The position numbers and the translations under genes were made by a program. Positions 45,990 to 57,700 of a stretch of 64,000 bases of DNA are shown here, piece by piece. The stretch is from Scatophagus argus (lineage: Eukaryota > Chordata > Actinopteri > Scatophagidae). The DNA lies in assembly GCF_020382885.2 (NCBI RefSeq), contig NC_058499.1, positions 9,099,872 to 9,163,871 on the forward strand, read 5' to 3'. How positions within the stretch are numbered: the first letter of the stretch is position 1; each line of letters starts with the position of its first letter. The notes under the pieces are model-generated. The model had not been told where the DNA came from. It did not search any database and was given only the letters and a program-made list of their open reading frames with translations.

Positions 45990-46690
45990 TCAGTAAAAAC
46001 TTAAGTGCAATTTTAGGTACTTCATCTGAATAGTTCCCTTTTATGCTACATTTTAGTTCTACTCAATTACATTTCAGAGGGAAATATTTTACATTTCACA
46101 CAACTGCATTCATTTGACCACTAAAGCTACCAGTTAAATTTCAGATTCACATTTTACATCAAAAAACACATAATGTGCGTATAAAATAAATTGCCTTCAC
46201 AAAGATTGAATCAGTAGATTCGGTTCTCTTTGGTGTGTGACCACCCACATCACATTTCAGATGTCTATCAGTTGTTATCAGTTCCATCAAAGAGATATTG
46301 CTTCTGCAAGAATTAAGAGTGAATTAAGAATTAACTAAAAAAAAAAAAAACACACAATAATTGAAAAAATAAAAATGAATGTATTTTGGTTTATCTTCTT
46401 CTTTGTCTGATGAGCCTTCAGAATTGTCCCGCTTTGGGACCACGGGATAAATCAAACTTATTGCCCCAACAATAAAACGATGCTCACACACTGAAGCGAC
46501 AGTATTAACAATCTTACAACATGTAATATCAGTCACAGGGCTCACTTATCTGACAAATAGTTTTATTTTTGATACTTTAAACATAATTTGGTGACAATAT
46601 TCTGTGCGTATAATTTAGTATGATTTTGAATGCAGGATTTTTACTCGTGATCTTACATGAATGTACTGGATATCCTGCAGTGAAAATGTC
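45990..46690. mobile_element. Probable fragments of the CAGTGGTGG-type short element
   Basis: The left part (45990-46100) has GCTACATTTTAGTTCTACTC and ACATTTCAGAGGGAAATATT. The right part (46560-46660) has TTTTTGATACTTTAAACATA and GAATGCAGGATTTTTACTCG. The middle does not match, so this may be two pieces or one element with an insertion. Confidence 0.4.
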
Positions 46691-48003
46691 TCAGTGAGCT
46701 TTAAGTCTGTGTTATTAGCTGTGTGCAGCCCCTAAACTGGACCCTCCACCTTCCACGATGCTCTGCGGCTGCTTTGATCCTGCTGCCCTGTTATCATCAC
46801 CATTACAGCAGCAGGGCAGCACAGCCAAGTGCACAGAGAGAGGGAAATGGTGATTTGTGTCCATATCCACTGAGCTTTTTATCTGGCACAAATGCAAACC
46901 AACACGATGAGAAATGAGAAACGTACGGACAGAGAAAGAGCGACAGCGCCAACAGTTCACCCAGCTGGGCCCGACAGCCTGCAGATGTTCCTGAGGAGCC
47001 TCTGAGGAGGAAATCCCCCCTTCCTCTGGGACAACAGCTGGACTCTGGTGCAGCAGCACGGCTCACTCAAGCGCCCGTCTGTAGGCTGTAAGAGCACAAG
47101 CACGAGTCCTGTGGTGGGCCCTGCAGCACAAGCCTTCATTGTATCACTTTAATGACTGTCGGCTTTTGAGACTTGAGACTCGGTAACACAAGCCATTTAA
47201 GCAAATGACAGAGTATACACCTAAAATAACATCCTGTTTATCATAAATAAACAAATTTTAAGCTTAAGCTTAACATTGAAAAAAGAAGGTTGTTTCAGAG
47301 CAACAGGAAGAGAAGAATCAATGATTGTGAGTCAGGGGAAAATCCCCCTTAATTTGTCATCTAGAATTACAGCAAACTTTGCATTTTACTCCTATCCAAA
47401 GATCAAACGACACAAAGAAGGTCCTAACACTTATGACACTTCAGGTACCTCATGGTTTTATTAAGTAAACACGCTTAAAAAAAAAAAACTCCATGCAAGG
47501 CAATGCTGCCGTGCAGGCGCAGCGAACGGACACTTCCGTGCTTTGTAGGCTACACCATGCAGTGCAATGCTGCCGCGCTGATGCTGCCATGCGTGACACT
47601 TTACAGGGTAGCAGCTATGCTTCGCTGCGGTTTCATGAGCTCTTCTCATCTAGTTTCACAATCTTAACCCTTCTTTACAGTTTTGTCACACTCTGAAAGA
47701 AGGATTCTCTCTCTGAGCAGCCTCTATGGAGGCTTATAAGGCCACGCCACTGGTCTTTTTCAGAAAGTTTGCTGACCTTTGAGGGAATTCCTCCCTCAGC
47801 CGGATGGAGGGAGGAGGGGAGGGGGACATCACCCTGAAACGGACCCAAGAGGTCCTCAGTCCCTCTCTCTCTCTCTCTCTGACAAACCCTGCTTTCAGTT
47901 ATTTTTTGTGTTCTGTTTGGCTTTTTTAATGCTTTCCCGAGAATGACAGCCTAATGAGAGAGTAATATCAAACTGAGAGGCGTTACCATTTAATAACAGC
48001 CCT

Positions 48004-48006
<3 letters not shown>

Positions 48007-48038
<32 letters not shown>
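48007..48038. repeat. (CA)n microsatellite
   Basis: Sixteen uninterrupted CA units. It produces Cys-Val runs in minus-strand frames, which are not genes. Confidence 0.95.
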
Positions 48039-48039
<1 letters not shown>

Positions 48040-48914
48040 TTCTGCAAGTGGAGCCAGCTCTGCAAAGCCAGTAGCAGCTTCAAACATTGAGACAGTCAAA
48101 GATCCCTGGCTCTGTGAACACTTTCGCCCATTCTCACCATCCCCACTCATTATCTGCACGGTTATGTGCCACGCTGCGACGGCGCAGTGTGGAGAGCTGA
48201 AGCTGCTGCAGCCCACCGGTCAGAGGCGCAGGCATAAGAGTGAAGGAAGAGGTTGGAAGTCTGTCAACATATCGCGTATTTAATGAGTCCATTTGTGTTT
48301 TACTGCGAAGCATTTTGCGCTGCAGTCATTTTAGAGAAGAAGAAGAAGAAGTGCAGCAAGTCTCAATATTTTCTGATCAGCTGTTACGCCCACAGGTTAG
48401 TTTTTCTATGTTATTTCCATTAAGAAATAATAACCTTACCCTTTTGCAGACAAACAGGGGACGTTTGAGACGGTAACAGGTGTCTTTTCTACAGTCCGGC
48501 CGCCGTTTTCATCTGAGTGACAGCAGACAAACTCCCATTGATGAAATAAACAACAAGTGACGTCCCGATAACGAGGAAGTGAAATGTGTCTCAGGTGACC
48601 CGATACTTCAGCAGTCCAAAGGCACCTCAATAAAACAAGCACTGTCCGTTGTCGGTGCGTCTCCTGTCAACAACATCTGGAAAGACAACAATTTTATTTT
48701 TAATGACGGAAAAACTGGACTTATCTACGAGATTATCTCTGCGGTGCCGACAGTCCGCCACCGGAGAAAGTAAAGTGAGTCAGAAAAACGTGATAAACAC
48801 TGCAGCAATGAAATGCGGTTCGGACCGACTCTACATTTGCCTGTCCCACTCCTCCCCGTCAGAAACGTTTAAGTTTTTTTCTTTTTTTTTTTTTGCCCCA
48901 CCTTGATTTTGTAG

Positions 48915-48926
48915 TGCGCATGCGCA
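48915..48926. promoter_or_regulatory. Perfect NRF1 palindrome, candidate csk promoter
   Basis: TGCGCATGCGCA matches the NRF1 consensus YGCGCAYGCGCR on both strands. It is typical of TATA-less housekeeping promoters. The nearest gene without an assigned promoter is csk on the minus strand, start codon 6.7 kb away. A minus-strand donor candidate near 48440 would end a noncoding first exon. Confidence 0.5.
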
Positions 48927-49063
48927 CGCTAATGACAAACTACTCGGGCTATAAATGGATCGCTTGATCTATTTGAGTCAAGTTGGTAAAGGAATTTGAT
49001 CATCTGTGTTTACGGGAAAAAAGGAAAAAGTAACTCCACAAAGAGAAGGCAATAACACAAGTT

Positions 49064-49069
49064 TTTATT
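49064..49069 (-). other. edc3: Distal polyadenylation signal candidate for edc3
   Basis: AATAAA on the minus strand, close to the csk promoter candidate, so it would mark the far edge of the edc3 transcription unit. Confidence 0.35.
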
Positions 49070-49466
49070 ATAATTTCAACCTGCAGACATGATACAAGAC
49101 GACTGCACGCTGTTTTTGCACAGGAGCCTTGACAGTGAACTTCGCTCCCAAGCGGAAACAGTTGCTGTGTAGTCAAAACCTCCCAGTGGCTTTTTAATGC
49201 GATTTTTCTGAACTGCAATCCGATCTCGCATGGACTATGAACATCCAGTGCAGATCTGAAAAGGTGTAAACCAATTCTGAAAAAGTATAACCTGCATTTA
49301 AACACACCTTACTTTCAAACCCTCCCATCAAACGCCAGATCACCTCGTGTTAGATGACTGTTCACATTTTATAAAGAATTAACACCACTGTGAGAGAAAA
49401 TAACATTCGGAAGAAAACGATGCCGTTACAGTAGAATAAGGAAGAGCCACCATAAGTGTGGGCTCA

Positions 49467-49485
49467 TGGCTCCCCCTGGCGGCCA
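49467..49485 (-). promoter_or_regulatory. Strong CTCF-like motif, reverse orientation
   Basis: The minus strand reads TGGCCGCCAGGGGGAGCCA, matching the long CTCF consensus TGGCCACCAGGGGGCGCTA at 16 of 19 positions. It lies between the csk promoter candidate and edc3. Confidence 0.5.
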
Positions 49486-51955
49486 CAGAGAGACAAAACC
49501 CATGTTACGTTCACATTCAGTAACCCCGGCTGGTGTTGAGGAGCCAGACTTGCCTCAACAGATGAGACAACACATCATGTCGGAGGAATGCTGGAGAAAG
49601 GAGAAATCCTTTTTGCGTAGTAATTTTAACCGAATCTGCAACCGAACTCTGTGCAGATTAATGCGCAACAGAGGAAACATAACAAATAAAATACAAGCAT
49701 CTTGAACCCTGCTGAGACAACACCACACACCATAAGCAGTATCCCAAAGGACGATTTATAACTTCCGTAGCTGTGAACTGCATCAGTGCGGCCTTTTCTA
49801 GATTACACAGACCTCAAATTACAAGAGTTAAGGACATGCTGATGTGCAGAATATCCTGGTAAAGACTGACAGACTACTACGCTCCTGTTAAAGAACAAGC
49901 AAGTGGTTTCATTGTCAAACAGTTCTGGCAAATGCGTAAAATAACCTTTGTGTCAAGGCCTCAAGATGCACAAAACAAAAAAACAGCTCGTCCTCACAAT
50001 TCACAGTCTATAGTTTAGTAACGCGGTAACAGGCCAACAGATACTCAATACGAAAACCCAATGGATTAGGCTCAAAGCGAGTACCGCGTACCGGAGCGAG
50101 ATACTGCATCTTGATCACTGTGACTTTAGGTCGAGACAATTCATCAAAAAAACATACTTGAGTCCCACATAAACGCAGTTCAATCATGTTGTTTGAAACT
50201 TAAAAGGACCACACCAGTGGTTTTTTTTAAAAATAAACGCATTCATTACAAATTACTTAGATTTTACATCACCATTAACCACCAACAAGTCTTTCAGGCA
50301 TCCATTGAATTCAATAAACTTCCATGCAACATAAAAATCAACCAGGAACTAACTAACTTAAGTCCATCACAGACGATGTCAAGTATGCCTTCATGTTTTG
50401 CTGATGTAAAGTTGTACAAACTTTTGAAATCTGTGACTGAACGACATTGCCACACAACATTACCGTGACTAACAGCAGAAATGAAGCTCGCTGTGATGGA
50501 TTAGGCAACATAACAGAGTTCAGCTAACTGATTTTTACACTGCACAGAAATGATGTGAAACCAACAGATAAACATATATTAAAAAATGTACTGTAAACTG
50601 TAGCCTGCATTTGAAACAAACCAGAACTAATGTTAAACATACAGGATTTGTAGCTGAGGAGCTAAACCTTTCACACACTCTGGTATGGTCCTTTAACTGA
50701 TAAAATAGAGAGCCAAAGTGAAACTAGAACTTCCAGATTTTATTCTAAAAGTAAGAATAACTCATTCAAAATTTTCAAAATTTCAATGACATTTCTAGCA
50801 TTACTAATAACAAAAAAAATCCCAGCCTGGAACCGAGTCTGCCTCAACAGTGTGTCGTGTTGCTCACATCATGGATTTAGACAAGAAAAACAAACAAAAC
50901 AACATTATTATTCATTCAACCTTTAAAGAAAATGATTTCCCATAAGCTCAATAGGGTTTGCGGATAATTACACTGATGCAGATATTGAGCTGCCTACCTG
51001 TAAATTTTTTTTTGTAATCACTGTATAACTTTAAAGCATCTGCTGAAGAGGATGCCAAATTGCTTTAGAATATGAACAGAAAACCCAGCTACATGTTTCA
51101 CTGAGAAACTGCACATACTCTTCTAGTGACAAGTGAAGTCATGACTTAGGCTCTCTATTATACCAATATTTTGTAAGCAAACCTTCTCCTCTAAAAGGAA
51201 GAAATTGCTAGCGCTTACATGCTGTCATCTTATCAAAGCCCTTATCATCACAGTTTAATTTACCACTGACAAACAAAACTGCTGATATCTGGATTCTCTC
51301 CAGTAGCTGCCCTGTTCAAAATAGTTCGAAAACAACGCATTACGCAGATAGATGGCAAATATTCCATATTTGCTCACATGCAGTTTTTATCCTATTAAAA
51401 CATCAGACAACAGTAATCAAGTGCTGCAGAGAATGCGTAACACCAATACACATTAAGTTGGATTTCTGTTGTCTCATTCACATTAATAAAATAACATTGT
51501 ACTTGCATGTATTATATAGTGAGGGTGTTTATTCACCAGCACTGAGAAAGTTTCCATTTTAAGTCAAAGATTGTCCTGTTCAGTTTAAAACTTGACACTA
51601 TATGGTTTTACTTTTGACACTTCAGCTGTACTTTTGAAAAGCCTATCTTCCTAATACCTTGAAATACCACGTAAATACAACGGTGTCGACATAACTGCTG
51701 AGGCTTCTTACGGTCGACATGTTTTCTTTTTCAATAAAGCTCTTTACTATCCTACCAATATGCACTTAGTTCGTTGAAGAACTAATGTACCAAACAGTGG
51801 TCCTTGAGTATGAGGGGAAAAGTTCTGTTCATATGTTGATGGGTTAGAACTGAACTGAAAAACAGCTGAAGTTCTGGAACATACAGTAAGGCGCCAAAAC
51901 CCAAATGGTCATGGAGGATGAAAGATTCAATCTGTCATGTTGACAATTGGTCCCA

Positions 51956-54004
51956 TTACGCAGAATGCAAGGGGATGACAAATTTGCACCCAAAAGGAGA
52001 ATGATACTTGATTCCCACTTCATGGAACACCTGGCGAGGAATACCTATGTCACACAGGTAAACCCTGCCAGCCCCCTCAGCCAGAGGAAGGGGGAGGCAA
52101 AGAGAGAGGGACCACTTGGCCTCGACTGCCTGGCCCTGTCCACAACCAGGAGGGTCTAAGCTGAGCACTGGAGCACGGTTCTGGTTGGCCCAGTCTGCGG
52201 CTGCTCGGTACCAAGGCTGGTCCATCAGGAATGTGTTCTCGTGGCAGTCCAGGCAGTTAATGATTAGGTCCACTGGGGTGTCTGGAAGATCTGCGGAGTC
52301 AGAGAGAAAAGTTTAAAGAAGAGCAAAAAAAGCACAAAAGTACACTGCTTGACCTTAGCACCTAGAATTCAACATGTGGGGAAAAAACAGAAAAAGTATA
52401 AAAATATGCCCACCTTTGATACTTGACACCTGTTTGCCACATGTCTTGTTGAAGAGTGTGAGCTCACTGGTGACTGAGTCGAGCATCTTGACAAAATTGG
52501 GTAAAAACAGGATGACCTCAACTTCATGATTGGCCAGGTGACGACCACAGCTGATTCCCTGAGCTCCCTGAACATGGGGGCCACACAGCAGAGCCACTGT
52601 GGGACGCTGGTGTAAATTTTTTGGAGTGAATCTAGAAAGAAAATTTAAAAAAATGAACCAAGTTACATCCTGTTCCGGCGATGACAGCAAACTATGCTCA
52701 GTGCTGTGTCAAAAAACTCATGACATCATTTTGAATTTTGTTACAATTTATAATGTACTTTGTAAGCATTACTTAAAATACATTAAATAAAATAAAAACA
52801 ATCACTACATGCTTACCTGTTGGGTCCCCCCAGCAATGTAAGTGCCATCTGACTGGCACAGACTCCAGTCATCTCAAGTCTTCGCTCCAGTGACAGCCCA
52901 TGACGCTCAGCAACTGACAACAGACGCTTGTGTAGTTCATAGGATATACTGGGGACAACAAGCCCTGAGTCTGTATGGAAAAAGGACAGGAGTACATAAC
53001 AGTGTAGTTCAGATCATTTTCCCTCACTGCCTTTTGTTTCATTACAATGTGAAACACTTACCAGTGCAGTACTCTTTGGCCCCTGGCTGTGGAACTGTAA
53101 TCTGTCTGTACACAATAGGTTTGGCCTCCAGGATGTTTTCATCATGACGGTAGCGTGAAGGCGTCTGCTCTTGAGGCGTCCCACGTGACCTTGCACCATT
53201 ACGACGCTCGGATATGTCGATTTCTGAGAAAACTGCTGCTTTGTCAAACAGAGCCAGGTTTCCCTCAAAATCAAAGTCTGTATCCAGCCCGTCATCCATG
53301 CCATCTCCAAAACACTCATCATCTCTGTGCTTCATCTGACCATTCTTCACCCCGTTCTTTTTCGGCGTCACTTGGTTTGCCCCTCGACTACTGGACGACC
53401 CTGATGGGAAAAATACATGGTAAATCTCAATACAGCAAAACTCAGATATGTGCTATACCAATAAAGTCGTACTACATTACACTTACAGGAATTGTGTCTT
53501 CGACGGAATCCTTTTGGCTGGCCTGGTACATCCAGATGACGGTCTCCATAGCTTTTAGAGCAGTGCTGAGGAGAGTTTAGTTTCTCCACAGACCTGGGGT
53601 CACGCTTTGGGACTGCAACTGGAGCGCTGCTTACCTTTGTAGATGCAAAGGAGCTGTTCCTAGCATTTCCATTTCTGAAATCTAAAATCTTTAGTTCCTT
53701 TATGTCGATGGCACTGCAAAAAAAGAGATATACATTTATATAAATTTATATCTTGAATTTCCCTCTGGATCAATAAAGTATCTATCTATCTATTGTGAGA
53801 ACTGCCAGAAAGCAAATAATGTGTGTCTGTATCAGTTTACCTGAATGTGACCTCAGGTACAGGGCACTTGACTCCATTATGGAAAGGCTGTCTTAAGGAG
53901 ATGGTTTGGCTGGACTGGTCTACTGATGCCACTTCTCCTTGATAGACTCCCAGTGTTGGCCCACAGTTAATTGACACTAAACTGCCCAACCAATCAGCAG
54001 CCAT
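51956..54004 (-). CDS. edc3: Enhancer of mRNA-decapping protein 3, six coding exons
   Basis: Minus-strand exons 53841-54004, 53487-53713, 53062-53400, 52817-52970, 52414-52631 and 51956-52290 join in phase to 478 aa (human 508). The order is: an N-terminal divergent LSm domain (about 1-70; MAADWLGSLVSINCG), which binds DCP2; a disordered linker with RRHNSWSSSSR (the 14-3-3-type site); the FDF motif DTDFDFEGNLALFDK near 170-184, which binds DDX6; and a C-terminal YjeF-N domain (about 245-478), which dimerises and ends FVIPLHSA exactly as in human. EDC3 is a P-body scaffold that stimulates DCP2 decapping. The protein is shorter than human because the linker after the LSm domain is reduced. An in-frame strong donor (AAG|GTAAGC) sits inside exon 2. 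Confidence 0.97.
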
Positions 54005-54416
54005 GAGTGCTCAACGACAAAGAACAGAGGGTTTACGTTACTTAACAAAACAAAGCTTCTCTGTGATCAAAAACTTTATGGCAAATCGATAAGCTAATTC
54101 ACATGAGGAAATACTAAAAACCTAGCAATTAGTTATGCTAACTGACTAGCATTAGCGTCGGCCTGTTTTCGAGCAAAGTTAGCCAGCCTGCTATCTTGCG
54201 CTAATTTCGAGACGCAAACGCTGAACTTGATCTAAGACTTATCGTTAAAGTGTTGTACCTTTACGGAATTGGTGTGTAGCACAATATTCAAGAACACAGA
54301 TGAATAACGTGTCAAGTTAAGCGCGGAAAGGAAAATTGTTGCTCCCTTAAACTGTTGGCTTTTAGCTTCTTGGATACTTTAAAGCCGCTGCTGCTGTAGC
54401 TAGCTTCTGGATGACG

Positions 54417-54424
54417 ACTTCCGG
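54417..54424. promoter_or_regulatory. ETS site in the edc3 / coiled-coil gene divergent promoter
   Basis: ACTTCCGG (CCGGAAGT on the minus strand), a perfect ETS/GABP consensus, 413 bp upstream of the edc3 start codon and 289 bp upstream of the proposed first ATG of the gene to the right. It is the best promoter element in the 708 bp between the two start codons. Confidence 0.5.
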
Positions 54425-54712
54425 CTTCCGATACAATGCATTTTTCAAAATAAAAGCTTAAACAAGAATGAGCGAAATCTAACATAATGCGATTTCTGGT
54501 AGTTGCCAAAAGTTTTTTGTATGTTTTTGTTTTGCTTTATTTTAATCGCTATATCACTTAAGACAATTTGTGCATCAGTTGGGATGTGCGATATTTTTGA
54601 AAGATAGAGCTGAAAAATGTCTGACATATGCAATGAAATAACTCTGGATTTAGTCTGTGGCATGCAGTATTTCACATTAAGCTGCAAGGCATTAACATTC
54701 CTATATATAGCC

Positions 54713-57700
54713 ATGATGCCATCTGACAGTTCATCACAGACTTGTGATGATCCCTCAAAATCACTAGTCTAACAACATAGTTTTAGCATTTTTTCTGCCT
54801 TTGTGCTTAAAGGCAAATATAATCAATCATGAAACACTGACTGTCATAAATAATTAATCAGAGGTAAGATATGCGTATGACTGGGAGACCTTAACACCTT
54901 CTGTTAACAGCCAGTCAGCAGACTGTGTGAGATCCCAGAGGTATTAATACATGACACACCCACATCACCGCGTCCTGTGTACATAGGTTACCACGGATAC
55001 TCGGTACAAGGACTACTGAACAGCTTGCAATCAAAGCATGGTTTACAGGCCGATCAAGAGAGCATTGCCAGTGGACAGGAGAGGGTTTTTGTATCAAGGT
55101 ACCGTAAGACCAAGTGCTATTTTGTGCAGACTTCAACAACATATGTCCTACTTCTTTTCTTTTTTAATCATATTTTTCTACATCTGATCAGACATACTTG
55201 TTTGAATATATGGAAAAGGGTGTTGTTCACAGATTTATAATGAGACTAAATGATTTTCACAAACACACTGCAGTCATGCAGTGTTAAAATTAGTTGTTGA
55301 TCATCAAGCAAGCAGTGGAAATCAAGACACACGATCTAAAAATAGTCACATACCTCAGGCTGCCACCTTTGTGTGAAAATCTATCCCTGTCACTTGGGCA
55401 TTTGTGGAGAGATGAGGACTGTAGCATTTCCCATACAAAGAGAAGTCAAAGCTTGGGTCTAGGAAGACACTCCAAGATGTATAGACCCTCATGCAGAAGT
55501 CCAAGTCCATTTTCTCTTACAGACCTTGACATGTGGGACACCCAGTCTCGCTTCACAGCCCAGGTAAGGCCTTTTTGTGGTAGAACAAGGTAGATTTAAG
55601 TGTAGTTGTTTAAAAAAATCTGTCTGTCCCATTTTCTGCCCTAGACCTCAGCATGGTGCGGTATGGCAACTGTCTCTGGGTCAGGGTTTCTGTCCAAAGT
55701 TAGCACAAGGTGAGAGGAAGATTTATACAGCTTGCAAGTCACAGATACAAACTAATGATTTTCGATGGTAATAAATTCTTGTTAACACGTGAATTCCAGT
55801 GCGTCTGGGAGCAGCAGTAGCTATAGACAGAATGATGCAAGTCTAAGGAAATGGCAGTCATTGTCTCACCTGGTGCCTGAGGGTCCGACACGAGCCTTTT
55901 CTCCATCTCCAGGAGCTCAGTTGAGGGATTCCAGAGGTGCAAGTAGCTTTGGACAAGCAGAAACGGGACAATGGCTTGACATAAAACATAAGGCAAGTAA
56001 AAAAAAAAAAAGTACATTTAAATGTCCATAAAAACTAAAATATTTGCATTTTTTTCCCTTCTTGCCACTGGTTGTTTTGGTGACTGTGGCGGCTGTTGTT
56101 TTCTTCAGGTAGGTGTTTGGTATGTGCTTCAGTTGCACAAAACATCCTATTATCTTGATGTGTTTCACAGCAACTGTCAGAAGTGACGAGTGCTCTTGAG
56201 CAGGAGAGGGAGCCAGATGAATTACACCAGTTTGGAAAGAGAAGGCAGCTTGGAGAGATTCATGAGAAGTGAGTGCAGTAGAAGGAAATGGAATGAAAAG
56301 GTTGAAAGATTTTAGAAAAGACTCAAGTTTCCCATATGAAATTCATTCACAAGAGTCCTACAGCTGGAGAAGAACCTGTTGCAAATGAGGTCTGCTTTCG
56401 ACAGAGGAAGCAGTAATCAGCCAGCGGAAAGAACTCCTGGCTCGCTTGGTACAACATTACAGATGAGTCAAGAAGACTTCAACAGACAGGTGTGTGTAAG
56501 CTTCATGTATTATCAAAATAGTAATGTATCTCTGTTTGCCAAACTTTGTACATGGCTTTAATATAGGAGAGGCAGAAGGCTGACAAAGAGCTGTGCAAGC
56601 TGAGAGAGGCTCTGAGAGATGCTGAGGCAAGAGCAAAGACACAAGAAGAAGAACAAAAGCAGGTCCTCCAGAAACTGCAGACTTCCACAGAGGTCAGTTT
56701 ATATATGTGTATATATATATATATATATATTATAAAGTTACTCTGTAGTTGTCTGCTTGCTGTTTTCTTTTCCTTCCATATTTACGCCTTTAATTTGTGT
56801 GTATTGTGTTCTTTGTATCCAGACACAGAGGGTGCTGCTGAATCAAATAGAAGAGATGAACCAGAGGTTTTGGCACTTAAAACAGAACCACTCTGAAGTG
56901 CAAGAACAGCTGAGTGAGGCTAACAACAGGATCAGTCAAGCATGCCTGGTCTGACTTTGATTCAATATCAACTCGTCCTAGAATACAACATTTTATACGT
57001 ACAATTAAACCTTGAAAATCATCTTTATTTCTTCTCAGGAAAAGGCCATCTTGTCGACTCAAGTGCTAAAGCTGGAGGATGATATAAAACAACTAAAGGC
57101 TAAACTTATGAGGCCTTTGTCTGACAAAGGTCGCCTCATCCAGGTGCCATGTATAATGGTTCACTATGATGTCTGAAGCAGCCAAGATCTAAATATTATA
57201 TTTTAGAATTATGATGTTTGTACATGTGTCTTGCATAGGAGAAAGTAGGTCTGCACCAGAAGGCCCAGGTTCTTGATGTGCAGATGAAGGAGGACCATCA
57301 AGGTTCAGAGGAGCGTGGAGTCATTCAGACTGAGACTAAGTCACACAACAACAAAGAGGATCAGGAAACTGTTCTGACAAAGAAACAATCAAAGGCTCTT
57401 AGAGAGGTTGAAATCTTCAAATGGGCATTTTTTTTGTTAGGTATAATTTTTCCCTGAAATCTCTCCTTAAATGATCACCGTTGTGTCTTTATGTTAGGCA
57501 AATGAAAAGCTGATATGTGAACTTGAAATGATTAAGCAGAATCTGAACACGTCACAGTCTCAGCTCCAGGAGATAACAGCACAGAAGGCCAAACAGATCA
57601 CAGACCTAGAGGCAGAATGTTCTCAGCTGATCACAGAAAAAGAGGAACTGCTTAAAACGAATGAAGGTCAACATGAGGAGCTGACAGAGATGAAAGAAAA

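Larger units (their letters stand above)
42240..48914. other. Repeat-bearing stretch upstream of csk, probably its first intron
   Basis: No coding exons were found. It carries a SINE (43640-44010), short-element fragments (44348, 45990), a dispersed repeat with a hairpin (44725-44890), a TC run (about 47863-47881) and a CA run (48007-48038). A minus-strand donor candidate (AAAAGG|GTAAGG, donor near 48440) and the NRF1 site at 48915 suggest that csk transcription starts near 48.9 kb with a noncoding exon, making this an intron. A pair of 23-base imperfect direct repeats (47492-47514 and 47556-47578) is of unknown meaning. Confidence 0.45.
49045..51955 (-). other. edc3: Probable long 3' UTR of edc3
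   Basis: About 2.9 kb after the edc3 stop codon with no exon-like frame. It is AT-rich and free of repeats that I can name. Minus-strand AATAAA signals lie at 51528-51533 (proximal, about 425 nt after the stop) and at 49064-49069 (distal). Which is used cannot be read from the sequence. Confidence 0.4.

Noticed and set aside
47461-48216. Minus-strand frames with Cys-Val runs and repeated His/Ala segments
   Set aside because: They come from the CA microsatellite and a short local duplication, without splice support.
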